64,000 nucleotides of DNA from Chitinilyticum litopenaei DSM 21440 (GTDB taxonomy: Bacteria > Pseudomonadota > Gammaproteobacteria > Burkholderiales > Chitinibacteraceae), in NCBI RefSeq assembly GCF_000428145.1, contig NZ_ATZJ01000018.1, positions 1 through 64,000 of the forward strand. Reading direction: 5' to 3'. A program made the position numbers and the translations under genes. The notes beneath the pieces were generated by a model. The model had not been told where the DNA came from. It searched no databases and saw nothing but the letters and a program-made list of their open reading frames with translations. Shown here piece after piece: positions 27,228 through 35,607 of the stretch (position 1 is the stretch's first letter; each line of letters begins with the position of its first letter).

Positions 27228-27342
27228 GAACCACAGAGGCACAGAGTACACAGAGCGCTTTCGGTATGTTTCGCGGGAAAAACGGGCAGTGAATGCCTTG
27301 CCATACCGGGTTTCTCTGTGTGCTCTGTGCCTCTGTGGTGAA
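27228..27342. repeat. CACAGAG-family inverted repeat, copy 3
   Basis: GAACCACAGAGGCACAGAG starts the left arm (27228-27256) and the right arm (27311-27342) reads CTCTGTGTGCTCTGTGCCTC then TGTGGTGAA. The interior of about 55 bases has no coding sense. It lies between murA and the small membrane protein gene. Confidence 0.85.
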
Positions 27343-27353
27343 TAGCGCTTGGC

Positions 27354-27551
27354 TTAGCGCCAGAAGAAATACCACAGCGCCCAGATGACCGCGACGATCA
27401 TGATCGGCAGGTTGGCCAGCGCGGCCAGCCGCCCGCTGCTGCGGTTGGCTTCCTTGTCCATGGCGGCCTTTTTGGCGGCGGCGAGCGCGGCCTGTTGTTC
27501 GTCGATGACGTCCAGGCCGAAACGGCGCGGTTCCTTCTGTGGCCCGCTCAT
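27354..27551 (-). CDS. Small single-span membrane protein (hypothetical)
   Basis: The 65-residue protein has a charged N-terminal part rich in Ala, Lys and Glu (QQAALAAAKKAAMDKEAN, probably helical) and one C-terminal membrane helix (LPIMIVAVIWALWYFFWR). The start ATG (complement of 27549-27551) shares one base with the bolA stop (TGATG), so it is probably co-translated with bolA. Not recognised beyond this tail-anchored look. Confidence 0.72.
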   Translation of the reverse strand: MSGPQKEPRRFGLDVIDEQQAALAAAKKAAMDKEANRSSGRLAALANLPIMIVAVIWALWYFFWR

Positions 27552-27784
27552 CAGGCGACTTCGGCCGGTGTCTTGGTGGCGCGCAGCGAGAGCGCATGCA
27601 GCTCGCCCGAATCCAGATGGCCTTTCAGGCGCTCCTTGACGAGGCGGTGGCGCTCGAGCAGTTTCAGCCCCTCGAAGGCGGACGAGACAATGCTGGCGTA
27701 GAAATGATGGCCATCGCCTTCCACCTCGACGGCGGTACAGGGGAGGGCGGCTTCGATCAGTTGCTTGACGTGTTCGGGCGACAT
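27551..27784 (-). CDS. bolA: BolA-family protein
   Basis: The 77-residue protein has the BolA/IbaG fold signature: MSPEHVKQLIEAALPCTAVE, EGDGHHFYASIVSSAFEGLK, LLERHRLVKERLKGHL, then the invariant-type ELHALSLRATKTP. BolA proteins pair with monothiol glutaredoxins in iron-sulphur trafficking. The IbaG-like subtype is commonly placed before murA, as here. I chose the internal Met at 27784; a longer frame to 27850 adds 22 residues without family similarity and overlaps a palindrome. Confidence 0.92.
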   Translation of the reverse strand: MSPEHVKQLIEAALPCTAVEVEGDGHHFYASIVSSAFEGLKLLERHRLVKERLKGHLDSGELHALSLRATKTPAEVA

Positions 27785-27846
27785 GGCGATCCGGGTAAAC
27801 AGCATGAAAGGGGGCTGGCGGCCCAGGTCGATCAAAGCAGAAAACT

Positions 27847-27927
27847 TCAATGCAGAGAGGCAGAGGGCGCAGAGACAACCGGCTGGTTTTGCCTTGCTCT
27901 GCGTCTTTGCGTCTTTGCGTTGGGTTT
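27847..27927. repeat. CGCAGAG-family inverted repeat, copy 4
   Basis: The left arm (27847-27876, TTCAATGCAGAGAGGCAGAG, then GGCGCAGAGA) is complementary in pattern to the right arm (27894-27927, CTCTGCGTCTTTGCGTCTTT, then GCGTTGGG). It lies between the ABC-2 permease gene and bolA and interrupts the gene run. Confidence 0.8.
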
Positions 27928-27949
27928 TGCTTTTTCGGGCTTGTAAGGG

Positions 27950-28705
27950 CTAATGGCGCAGCTTGTAGCCGGATTTTACCAAGTGCAGGGTGTACAAGGC
28001 GAGCGCCGCACAGCAGCCGCCAGCCACCAGCAGCGATACCCAGGGACTGGTATCGCTGACGCCGAAGAAGCCGTAGCGGAAACCGTCGATCAGGTAAAAG
28101 ACGGGATTGGCGTGCGAGACCTTTTGCCAGAAGGGCGGCAGGCTGTGGATCGAGTAAAACACCCCGGACAGGAAGGTCAGCGGCATGATGAGGAAATTCT
28201 GGAAGGCGGCGAGCTGGTCGAATTTCTCCGCCCAGATGCCGGCAATCATGCCGAGTATCGCCATGATGAGACTGCCCAGTACGGCAAACACCAGGATCCA
28301 CAGGGGGTATGTGAAGGAAGGCAATGCAAAGAATAGGGCTGCAATAAATACCCCCATGCCCACCACCAGGCCGCGCAGCATGGCGGCCAGCACGTAGGCA
28401 CCGAAGAATTCCAGATGCGACAGCGGCGGCAGCAGGATGTAGACGATATTGCCGGTGATTTTCGACTGGATCAGGCTCGACGAGGTGTTGGCAAAGGCGT
28501 TTTGCAGCATCGTCATCATCGCCAGCCCGGGAATCAGGAAGGCCGTGTAGCGCACACCCGGATAAGGCTCGACATGCGCATCAAGCACATGGGCGAAGAC
28601 CAGCAGATACAGCAGTGAAGTAAGCACCGGTGCGGCGACGGTCTGGAACGACACCTTCCAGAAACGCAGGATTTCCTTGTAGAACAGCGTGTAAAAACCG
28701 GTCAT
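27950..28705 (-). CDS. ABC-2 type exporter permease (YadH-like)
   Basis: The 251-residue permease has six predicted membrane helices in the ABC-2 pattern: YKEILRFWKVSFQTVAAPVL at the N-terminus, FLIPGLAMMTMLQNAFANTS, SPL-like motif replaced by MPLTFLSGVFYSIHSLPPFW, and LIDGFRYGFFGVSD. It pairs with the ATPase gene just upstream (4-base overlap). YadGH-type transporters have no proven substrate; neighbouring Mla genes suggest an envelope lipid or glycan (inference). Confidence 0.9.
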   Translation of the reverse strand: MTGFYTLFYKEILRFWKVSFQTVAAPVLTSLLYLLVFAHVLDAHVEPYPGVRYTAFLIPGLAMMTMLQNAFANTSSSLIQSKITGNIVYILLPPLSHLEFFGAYVLAAMLRGLVVGMGVFIAALFFALPSFTYPLWILVFAVLGSLIMAILGMIAGIWAEKFDQLAAFQNFLIMPLTFLSGVFYSIHSLPPFWQKVSHANPVFYLIDGFRYGFFGVSDTSPWVSLLVAGGCCAALALYTLHLVKSGYKLRH

Positions 28706-29619
28706 GCCTGTTCCGTCCGGGGTTGGCTACGCATCATGTCGAGGAAAATGTCTTCAAGGTCGGGTTTGGCGACCTCGATGTCGCGCAGCTCGACGCCGGC
28801 CTGCCGGATTTCGCTGAGGATGCGCTCCAGCGTCGCGCAATCGTCGAGGTGCAATTCGAAGGCGTCGTCGCGCCGGCCTTGCAGCAGGGGTTGCAGCGCG
28901 GGCGGCAGCTCGGCGGGTTTCAGGCGCAGCAGCAGGCTGCGCGCCTTGCCGCGATTCATCAGCCGGTGCTTGTCTTCCAGCGCGATCAGACGGCCCTGCT
29001 TGAGCATGGCGATGCGGTTGCACAGCTCCTCGGCTTCTTCGAGGTAATGCGTGGTCAGCACGATGGTGTGGCCGTCGGCGTTCAGCCGCCGGATAAAGGC
29101 CCACAGCGTCTGGCGCAAGGCCACATCGACGCCGGCGGTGGGTTCGTCGAGCACAATCACCGGCGGGCGGTGCACCAGCGCCTGCGCGACCATCACGCGG
29201 CGCTTCATGCCGCCCGACAGCGCGCGCATATTGCTGTTGGCTTTTTCGCTCAGGCCCAAATTGGCGAGAATTTCATCAATCCAGTCGTCGTTGTTGCGGA
29301 TGCCGAAATAGCCGCTTTGAAACTCGAGGGTTTCGCGCACGGTGAAAAAGGGGTCGAAGACCAGCTCCTGCGGGACGATGCCGACGCTGCGCCGTGCCGC
29401 GCGATAGTCCTGCTGGACGTCGTGGCCCATCACGCGCGCGCTGCCGCGGCTGGCGCGCGTGAGTCCGCCAAGGATGGAAATCAGTGTGGTCTTGCCGGCG
29501 CCATTGGGGCCAAGCAGGGCAAAAAAATCGCCCTGTTCGACGCTGAAGCTGACGTCGTGCAGCGCATGAAAATCACCGTACTGCTTGCCGACGCCGTCAA
29601 AGGCGATGGCTGCACTCAT
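28702..29619 (-). CDS. ABC exporter ATP-binding protein (YadG-like)
   Basis: The 305-residue ATPase has Walker A GPNGAGKTT (about 37-45), signature LSGGMKRR, Walker B VIVLDEPTAGVD and H-loop TTHYLEEAEEL, followed by the C-terminal extension typical of ABC-2 drug or lipid exporter ATPases. It partners with the 27950 permease. It overlaps mlaA by 4 bases at its start, so it is translated with the Mla genes. Confidence 0.93.
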   Translation of the reverse strand: MSAAIAFDGVGKQYGDFHALHDVSFSVEQGDFFALLGPNGAGKTTLISILGGLTRASRGSARVMGHDVQQDYRAARRSVGIVPQELVFDPFFTVRETLEFQSGYFGIRNNDDWIDEILANLGLSEKANSNMRALSGGMKRRVMVAQALVHRPPVIVLDEPTAGVDVALRQTLWAFIRRLNADGHTIVLTTHYLEEAEELCNRIAMLKQGRLIALEDKHRLMNRGKARSLLLRLKPAELPPALQPLLQGRRDDAFELHLDDCATLERILSEIRQAGVELRDIEVAKPDLEDIFLDMMRSQPRTEQA

Positions 29620-30383
29620 TGCGTCGCACCGGTGGCCGCGCCGCTTGCCGGATCGTTTGCCCCGGCGGCTTTGTCGGCGTCGCCATCGTCATCGGGATCG
29701 CCCATGGGCAGCGGATGCGGCGGATTGCCATCGTGCACCTTGAACCAGCGACGCTGCAGATAGCCGTCGCGCATGAAGGCGTAAGGATCGAGCGCTTCGT
29801 CCAGTGCTGCGTCGAGCGGCAGCAGTTCGGCGCGCAGGTTGACAAGCCCCACGCTGTAGTAGCCGATCTGGCCGGCCAGCGGTTCGATGTAGTCGATTGG
29901 TCCCCAGGCCAGGCGGGACAGCGGGTCGACCGAGTCGCGCAGGGTCAGCGGGCCATAGAAGGGCAGCATCAGGTAAGGGCCGCTGCCCACGCCCCAGTAG
30001 CCCAGCGCCTGGCCGAAATCCTCGTCCTGCTTGGCCAGCGGCACGCGGCTGGCGATGTCGAAGAGGCCGGCGATGCCGAAGGTGGTGTTCATCAGTACGC
30101 GGCCGGTGCCGGTGGCCGTCGATTGCCACTTGCCCTGCAGCGCCGATGCGGGAATGGCGAAGAGATCGTCGATATTGCCGAAGAAATTGCTCACGCCGGT
30201 CTGGATCGGTGGGGGCATGTAGTCGCGCCAGCCGGTCGCTACCGGGCGCAAGAGCGCCTTGTCCACCGCACGGTTGAAGCCGTAAATGGGCCGGTTTACC
30301 GGCTCAAGCGGGTCATAGTTGTTGCCGGGGCTGGCGCAGGCGGCCAGCAGGGTGGTGAGCAGCAGCGGGGCAATCAGGCGCAT
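29616..30383 (-). CDS. mlaA: MlaA outer-membrane lipoprotein (VacJ)
   Basis: The 255-residue lipoprotein has lipobox LLAAC (Cys at about 16), then the MlaA signature YDPLEPVNRPIYGFNRAVDK and later GQALGYWGVGSGPYLMLPFY with DSVDPLSRLAW. MlaA forms a donut in the outer membrane and removes misplaced phospholipids from the outer leaflet for return to the inner membrane. The C-terminal tail is Asp/Ala-rich and variable. It lies 19 bases after mlaB. Confidence 0.95.
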   Translation of the reverse strand: MRLIAPLLLTTLLAACASPGNNYDPLEPVNRPIYGFNRAVDKALLRPVATGWRDYMPPPIQTGVSNFFGNIDDLFAIPASALQGKWQSTATGTGRVLMNTTFGIAGLFDIASRVPLAKQDEDFGQALGYWGVGSGPYLMLPFYGPLTLRDSVDPLSRLAWGPIDYIEPLAGQIGYYSVGLVNLRAELLPLDAALDEALDPYAFMRDGYLQRRWFKVHDGNPPHPLPMGDPDDDGDADKAAGANDPASGAATGATQ

Positions 30384-30402
30384 GGCGGTCTCTCGCTATC
30401 GG

Positions 30403-30684
30403 TCAGGCGGCAGCAGGGGGGGCTGCAGGCAGGAGGGCTTGCAGGCCGTAAACCTGCAGCAGGCGCACGATGGCGGTCGGCGGGTTCGCGATCTCCAGCG
30501 TCAGCCCCAGGCTGCGTGCCTGCCGTTGCCAGTGCAGCAACACGGCCACGGCGGCTGAATCGGCTGTGCCGACGTGTTGCAGGTCGATGCTTACCGTGGC
30601 AGGGCCGCGCAGGTGATCCAGCAGCGGCAGGTGTTGCCGGGCTGTCTGCATGGTCAGCTCGCCGTTGACGGTCAGGGTGTTCAC
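30403..30684 (-). CDS. mlaB: MlaB-type STAS-domain protein
   Basis: The 93-residue STAS-domain protein (VNGELTMQTARQHLPLLDHL, STAS core VSIDLQHVGTADSAAVAVLL) matches MlaB, the cytoplasmic regulator that binds MlaF and is needed for MlaFEDB activity. The Ser/Thr phosphorylation-like pocket TADSAA is present. The gene overlaps mlaC by 4 bases. Confidence 0.88.
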   Translation of the reverse strand: MNTLTVNGELTMQTARQHLPLLDHLRGPATVSIDLQHVGTADSAAVAVLLHWQRQARSLGLTLEIANPPTAIVRLLQVYGLQALLPAAPPAAA

Positions 30685-31283
30685 TTGTTGCCCGTGCTGG
30701 CGTTGCGGCTGGCCAGCTGCTTGATCAGGCCGTCGATGCCATCGTTGCGGATGACCGAGGCAAAGGTGTTGCGGTGGTTGTTGATGAAGCTGACACCACC
30801 TACGGAAATATCGTAAACCTTCCAGTCCTGGCCGTTCTTTTCAAAGCTGAAGTCCAGCGTGATCGGCTTTTCGCCTGGCAGGGTGACTTCGGTGCGCACG
30901 TCCTGCTCGCTGGGCGAGTTGCCGGCGCGAACCGACTTCACTTCCACCTGCGCGTTCTTGTAGATGGTCAGCGCCGACAGATAGGTGCGCACCAGCATGG
31001 TACGAAATTCGCGCGTCAATGCCTGTTGCTGCTCGGGAGTGGCGCTGCGCCAGTGGCGTCCGGCAGCCAGTTGCGTCATGCGGGTGTAGTCGGCCAGCGG
31101 TGCGACGCGTGCGTCGACCAGCTCGCGGACCTTGACGGGGTCTTTTTCATTCTTGCGGATGATTTCGAGCACGTCCCTGCTGCTCTGGCGGACCAGCTGC
31201 TCGGGCGTTTCCGCGGCGGCAAGGCTGGTGCCCGTGAATGTACAGGCGGTAAGGATGGCCAGCATGCCAAAAAACTTGCGCAT
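30681..31283 (-). CDS. mlaC: MlaC periplasmic phospholipid carrier
   Basis: The 200-residue protein has a signal peptide (MRKFFGMLAILTACTFTGTS, cleavage near SLAAAE) and the MlaC/Ttg2D domain (VKVRELVDARVAPLADYTRM, QAFTREFRTMLVRTY-like, VYDISVGGVSFINNHRNTFA). It shuttles phospholipids between MlaA and MlaFEDB. It lies 3 bases after mlaD. Confidence 0.94.
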   Translation of the reverse strand: MRKFFGMLAILTACTFTGTSLAAAETPEQLVRQSSRDVLEIIRKNEKDPVKVRELVDARVAPLADYTRMTQLAAGRHWRSATPEQQQALTREFRTMLVRTYLSALTIYKNAQVEVKSVRAGNSPSEQDVRTEVTLPGEKPITLDFSFEKNGQDWKVYDISVGGVSFINNHRNTFASVIRNDGIDGLIKQLASRNASTGNK

Positions 31284-31286
31284 TGT

Positions 31287-31766
31287 TTACTTCTCCATGG
31301 TGGTGTTGTCGTCACCCGCTGCCTTGGAAAACAGGAAGCGGCTGATGATCTGTTCCAGGACGATGGCCGACGAGGTGATTTTGAAGCTGTCGCCACTGCC
31401 CAGTGTCTTGTCGTCGGCGCCACTGGCAATGCCGACGTACTGCTCGCCCAGCAGGCCGGAGGTGAGGATTTCGGCGCTGCTGTCACGGCTGAAGCGGTAT
31501 TGCTCGTCCAGCGCCATCGTCACGCGCGCCATATAGCGCTCGGTATCCAGCTCGATGGCGGTAACGCGACCGACCACCACGCCGGCGCTTTTCACCGGGG
31601 CGCGAACCTTCAGACCGCCGATGTTTTCGAAGTTCGCCGTCAGCGTGTAGGTGGAGCTTGCCGGCAGGGCGCCCTGATTGCTGACCTTCAGGGCCAGGAA
31701 GAGCAGTGCTGCCGCCCCCATCAGTGCAAACAGCCCTACCCAGAAATCGATGGTCGTGCGTTTCAT
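31287..31766 (-). CDS. mlaD: MlaD inner-membrane MCE protein
   Basis: The 159-residue protein has an N-terminal membrane helix (KRTTIDFWVGLFALMGAAAL) followed by one MCE domain (TLTANFENIGGLKVRAPVKS, AGVVVGRVTAIELD, LLGEQYVGIASG). MlaD forms a hexameric ring on MlaE that handles phospholipids. Start ATG at 31766 gives the standard MKRTT start; the longer frame extends into mlaE. 19 bases separate it from mlaE. Confidence 0.95.
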   Translation of the reverse strand: MKRTTIDFWVGLFALMGAAALLFLALKVSNQGALPASSTYTLTANFENIGGLKVRAPVKSAGVVVGRVTAIELDTERYMARVTMALDEQYRFSRDSSAEILTSGLLGEQYVGIASGADDKTLGSGDSFKITSSAIVLEQIISRFLFSKAAGDDNTTMEK

Positions 31767-31785
31767 TGCTGCATCCTCAATCTGT

Positions 31786-32586
31786 TTATACACCGCGGAA
31801 CATGAACGCAGTGAGAACGAAATCCAGTGCCAGCACCACCAGGGCGCTGGTGACCACGGTGCGGGTCGTGGCGGTGGAAATGCCTTCAGCCGTGGGGGGC
31901 GCATCATAGCCTTCGAAGGCGGCGATCAGGGCAATGGCGCAGCCGAAGAACACGCTCTTGATCACGCCATTCATGACATCCAGCCGAAAATCCACTGCAC
32001 CCTGCATTTGCGACCAGAAGCTGCCCTCGTCCAGTCCCAGTAGCGGCACACCGATCAGGTAGCCGCCGAATATGCCGGTGGCGCTGAACATGGCCGCCAG
32101 CAGGGGCATGGAAATCACTCCGCCCCAGAATTTCGGGGCGATGACGCGCGCCATCGGGTTCACCGCCATCATTTCCATGGCACTCAGCTGTTCGGTCGCT
32201 TTCATCAGGCCGATTTCGGCCGTGATGGCCGAGCCCGCACGGCTGGCGAACAGCAGCGCGCCAACGACCGGGCCCAGCTCGCGCACCAGCGACAGCGCGA
32301 CCAGGATGCCCAGCGACGAGGATGCGCCAAAACGCTGCAGCGTGTCGTAACCCTGCAGCGCGAGCACCATGCCGACAAACAGCCCCGATACGGTGATGAT
32401 CAGGATGGACAGCACGCCGGCAAACCAGATCTCGCGCGCCAGCAATTGCGGCCGGGCAAAGGCCGCCGGGCTGTGCCGCAGGATGCCCAGCAGGAAGCGG
32501 CAGGCAAAACCGAGCTTGATGATCCGTGCGGTCAGCGGTGCGCCGATGGACTGGCAGAGGCGGACAAAGCGGTTTCCCATGCTCAT
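31786..32586 (-). CDS. mlaE: MlaE permease
   Basis: The 266-residue permease has the MlaE/Ttg2B pattern: FTGMVLALQGYDTLQRFGAS-like segment (GMVLALQGYDTLQRFGASSS), ELGPVVGALLFASRAGSAIT, EIGLMKATEQLSAMEMMAVN, and five membrane helices. It is the membrane core of the MlaFEDB phospholipid transporter. It overlaps mlaF by 4 bases. Confidence 0.95.
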   Translation of the reverse strand: MSMGNRFVRLCQSIGAPLTARIIKLGFACRFLLGILRHSPAAFARPQLLAREIWFAGVLSILIITVSGLFVGMVLALQGYDTLQRFGASSSLGILVALSLVRELGPVVGALLFASRAGSAITAEIGLMKATEQLSAMEMMAVNPMARVIAPKFWGGVISMPLLAAMFSATGIFGGYLIGVPLLGLDEGSFWSQMQGAVDFRLDVMNGVIKSVFFGCAIALIAAFEGYDAPPTAEGISTATTRTVVTSALVVLALDFVLTAFMFRGV

Positions 32587-33383
32587 GGCTCCAGCCCCAG
32601 TTCGCGCAGATAAGGCGCTGCAGGCTTGTGAAACGGCACCGGGCCATCCGGTCTGCCATTGATGAACTGGGCCACGAAGGGGTGGGGCGAGGCCCGCACT
32701 TCATCGGGCGTGCCGGCAGCAATGATGCGGCCATCGGCCAGAAAATAGATGTAGTCCACCAGGGCCAGCGATTCGGCGACATCGTGCGTGACAATCACCG
32801 AGGCGGTGCCCAGTGCGTCGTTCAGTTCGCGGATCAGCGTGCCGATGGTTGCCAGCGAAATGGGATCCAGCCCGGTGAAGGGCTCGTCATAGAGCATCAG
32901 CTGCGGGTCCAGCGCGATCGCGCGAGCCAGCGCCACGCGCCGCGCCATGCCGCCGGAGAGCTCGTGCGGCATCAGCGTGGCCGCACCGCGCAGGCCCACG
33001 GCCTGCAGCTTCATCAGCACCAAGTCGCGAATCACGCTTTCGGGCAGGTCCGTGCGTTCACGCAGGGGAAAAGCCACATTGTCGTAGACGCTCAGATCGG
33101 TAAACAGCGCGCCAAACTGGAACAGCATGCCCATGCGGGTGCGCAGCTGGTAGAGCGCGGCTTCGGACAACTCGCGGGTATTGCTGCCGGCCACCCGCAC
33201 CGCGCCCGCATCGGGCAGCAGCTGGCCGCCAATCAGCCGCAGCAGTGTCGTCTTGCCCGAGCCCGAGCCGCCCATGATGGCCACGAGCTGGCCGCGCCGG
33301 ATCTGCAGGCTGATGTCCTGCAGGATGGCCTTGTCATCGTAGGCAAAGCTGACATGTTCGAAATCGACTAGGAGGTCCGGCAT
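32583..33383 (-). CDS. mlaF: MlaF ATP-binding protein
   Basis: The 266-residue ATPase has Walker A GGSGSGKTT (about 38-46), signature LSGGMARRVALARA, Walker B LMLYDEPFTGLDPIS and H-loop VIVTHDVAE, all typical of MlaF. It is the first gene of the mla run and drives MlaFEDB. The start MPDLLVDFEHVSFAY at 33383 was preferred to an upstream Met that adds 29 unrelated residues. Its promoter must be in 33384-33909, shared with the divergent MSHA-like operon. Confidence 0.95.
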   Translation of the reverse strand: MPDLLVDFEHVSFAYDDKAILQDISLQIRRGQLVAIMGGSGSGKTTLLRLIGGQLLPDAGAVRVAGSNTRELSEAALYQLRTRMGMLFQFGALFTDLSVYDNVAFPLRERTDLPESVIRDLVLMKLQAVGLRGAATLMPHELSGGMARRVALARAIALDPQLMLYDEPFTGLDPISLATIGTLIRELNDALGTASVIVTHDVAESLALVDYIYFLADGRIIAAGTPDEVRASPHPFVAQFINGRPDGPVPFHKPAAPYLRELGLEP

Positions 33384-33909
33384 GGTCTGGGAGGGGAGTA
33401 AACGGCAATCATTCCAGCGCAGTGTCTCAGGTGCAAAACGCGAGCGTACCTGAAGGGGATGACTGGGCAATATGAAATTTTACCTTGCCCAGGGGGTAAG
33501 GGCTGTAACAAAGCGCATCCGGCTGCCAGGTTCTGCCGATGCTCTGTTTGTGTTTGTGCCGGATTTAATTGCCGCGCCGGATCAAGGGCTTGTGAGCACT
33601 GCATGGCCGCATGCTCGTGCAGCCGGGATGTGCAGTCGGCACAAAAGCGCCACACGCGGCCGTCATGTCCACAAACTGCTCGCACCGTTTCTGGCATGAC
33701 AGGACCAGGCGCCGTGCTTCGGCCTGGCACCAGGCCAGAACCGGCATCAACGGACAGCACAAGCAAAACACCCACAGGATCTGGAGCTTGCCGGCATGCC
33801 GAAGCGGCCTGGCTGTTGCCGTTTTCATCCCGATTTGTGAAGAAAAAATTTCTTGGTAATGATTTATTGCTGACCTAGTCTGTAACCTAATTTTCTTGCG
33901 GACCTGCTG
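33384..33909. other. 526-bp divergent intergenic region between mlaF and the MSHA-like operon
   Basis: The stretch holds promoters for both directions. A perfect 8-bp inverted repeat, CTGGGCAA (33463-33470) and TTGCCCAG (33485-33492), is a candidate regulatory site. The last 80 bases before mshL are AT-rich with a small palindrome (AAGAAA-AAA-TTTCTT near 33839-33853) and are the likely mshL promoter. Frames at 33459-33878 look like noise (Cys- and Thr-rich without pattern). Confidence 0.45.
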
Positions 33910-35607
33910 ATGCGACCTCTGTGCTGCCCTTTGCTGCTGGTGTTTTGCCTTGCCGCCTGCGCCGTGCGCAGCCCCGCGCCACTGGATGCCGGCCAGCATC
34001 TGGGCAAGCCTGCCGCCACGCTTGCCGCACCGGCACTGACGCCGGTCGCGCCGGCCCTGCCCAGGCCACAACCCTTGCGCAAGCAGGAAACCTACAGTCT
34101 GGTCGTCAGTGATGTGGACATCCGCAGCCTGCTCTTTGCGCTTGGCCGCGACGCCAGGATGAATGTCGACGTGCACCCGGAGCTGAACGGCCGGGTGACG
34201 ATCAATGCGCTGAACCAGACGCTGCCACAGCTGATGACGCGGCTGGCGCGCCAGGTTCCCCTGCGCTGGTCGGTCGATGCCGGGGTGCTGCATGTCGAGC
34301 CCGATGCCCCCTATCTGCAGACCTACAAGGTCGATTACCTGAATGTGCGGCGCGCGGTGAAATCCAGCGTCGCCATCGCCAACACGGTGTCCTCGACCGG
34401 TGGGTCGGTTGCCGGTGGCAAGGCCGCGGCGACGCCGGCTTGCGGCATGAGCGGCAGCAATGCCTCCTGCACCCTGCTCGATTACAGCAGCGACAGCCAG
34501 TTCTGGAGCCGGCTGGAGCACAATCTGCAAGCCATGCTGGGCCTGTCCGCCAGCCCGGCGGCTCCTGCCGAGGCGACGCGTCCGGCGCCGGCCGCTGCCG
34601 ATGGCCGGCTGGTGGTCGTCAATCCGGAAACCGGGCTGGTGCTGGTGCGGGCCAGCCAGCGCGACCAGCAGAAGGTGGCGGCCTTTCTCGCTCAGATGCA
34701 GCTTGCCGCACAGCGGCAGGTGCTGATCGAGGCCACCATTGTCGAGGTGACGCTGGGTGACCAGTACCAGGCGGGCGTGGACTGGAGCCGGATTGCGACC
34801 GGGCAGGGCTGGTCCTTCGGGCAGAACCTGCTGGGGCAGAATCTGGCCGGAGCACCGGCGGCCGGGATTGTGTTCCAGAGCAGCCAGTTCGAGCTCACCG
34901 TCAAGCTGCTGGAGCAGTTCGGCCGCACGCGCGTGCTCTCCAGTCCCAAGCTGATTGCGCTGAACAATCAGACCGCCATCATGAAGGTGGTCGAAGAGCA
35001 GGTGTATTTCTCGCTCGAACTCGATGAAGACAAGAACAGCGATGGCGAGGTGACCGGCCGCAACATCACCAGCACGCTGCATACCGTGCCGGTGGGGCTG
35101 GTGATGCAGGTGACGCCGCAGATTGCCGACAGCGGCCTGGTGGCGCTGAACGTGCGCCCGACCATCACCAATGTCAGCGCCTATGTCGAGGATCCGGCCG
35201 TGGCGCTGATTGCCGCCAGCAGCAATACCGCCGTGAAGAGCCTGGTGCCGGTCTTGCAGGTGCGCGAATTCGACTCGACGCTGAATGTGCCCTCGGGGCA
35301 GGTCGCCGTACTGGGCGGGCTGATCCAGGATGCCATCAAGACCAGCCGGCAGGGCGTGCCGGGGCTGTCGCGCCTGCCCACACTGGGTGATCTGTTCAGT
35401 TTTCGCGACGACAAGGCAGGCAAGAGCGAACTGGTGGTGTTTCTGCGCCCCCTGCAGATCCGTGAGGCAAGCGTGAACGGCGATCTGGCGGCATTCAAGG
35501 GGTATATGCCGGATGCCGATTTCATGATTGGGTCTGGAGACCATACCCTCTCTGCGTATCAGGCAGGTGCCGTACCGCTTCCGGCCCCACTCCGGGAGCG
35601 GCCATGA
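33910..35607 (+). CDS. mshL: MshL-like secretin lipoprotein
   Basis: The 565-residue secretin has lipobox LAAC (Cys at about 17), a short N-terminal domain (VSDVDIRSLLFALGRDARMN, about 58-115), a Cys-bounded insert (ACGMSGSNASCTL, about 177-190) and the secretin core (EATIVEVTLGDQYQAGVDWS, QVTPQIADSGLVALNVRPTI, VAVLGGLIQD, LVVFLRPLQI). The order before TPR, ATPase and platform genes and the lipobox fit MshL of MSHA pili rather than PilQ or GspD. It is the outer-membrane channel of the second secretin machine in the window. Confidence 0.88.
   Translation: MRPLCCPLLLVFCLAACAVRSPAPLDAGQHLGKPAATLAAPALTPVAPALPRPQPLRKQETYSLVVSDVDIRSLLFALGRDARMNVDVHPELNGRVTINALNQTLPQLMTRLARQVPLRWSVDAGVLHVEPDAPYLQTYKVDYLNVRRAVKSSVAIANTVSSTGGSVAGGKAAATPACGMSGSNASCTLLDYSSDSQFWSRLEHNLQAMLGLSASPAAPAEATRPAPAAADGRLVVVNPETGLVLVRASQRDQQKVAAFLAQMQLAAQRQVLIEATIVEVTLGDQYQAGVDWSRIATGQGWSFGQNLLGQNLAGAPAAGIVFQSSQFELTVKLLEQFGRTRVLSSPKLIALNNQTAIMKVVEEQVYFSLELDEDKNSDGEVTGRNITSTLHTVPVGLVMQVTPQIADSGLVALNVRPTITNVSAYVEDPAVALIAASSNTAVKSLVPVLQVREFDSTLNVPSGQVAVLGGLIQDAIKTSRQGVPGLSRLPTLGDLFSFRDDKAGKSELVVFLRPLQIREASVNGDLAAFKGYMPDADFMIGSGDHTLSAYQAGAVPLPAPLRERP

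Noticed and set aside
25187..27927. CRISPR array
   Set aside because: The repeated CACAGAG units are few, inverted and of unequal spacing; no direct repeats with regular spacers and no cas genes.
33459..33878. 139-codon frame upstream of the MshL-like gene
   Set aside because: Cys/Thr-rich without any domain pattern, overlaps the probable promoter region.
33565..35544. Open frame of 659 codons opposite the MshL-like gene
   Set aside because: Antisense shadow, no pattern; the secretin frame is certain.
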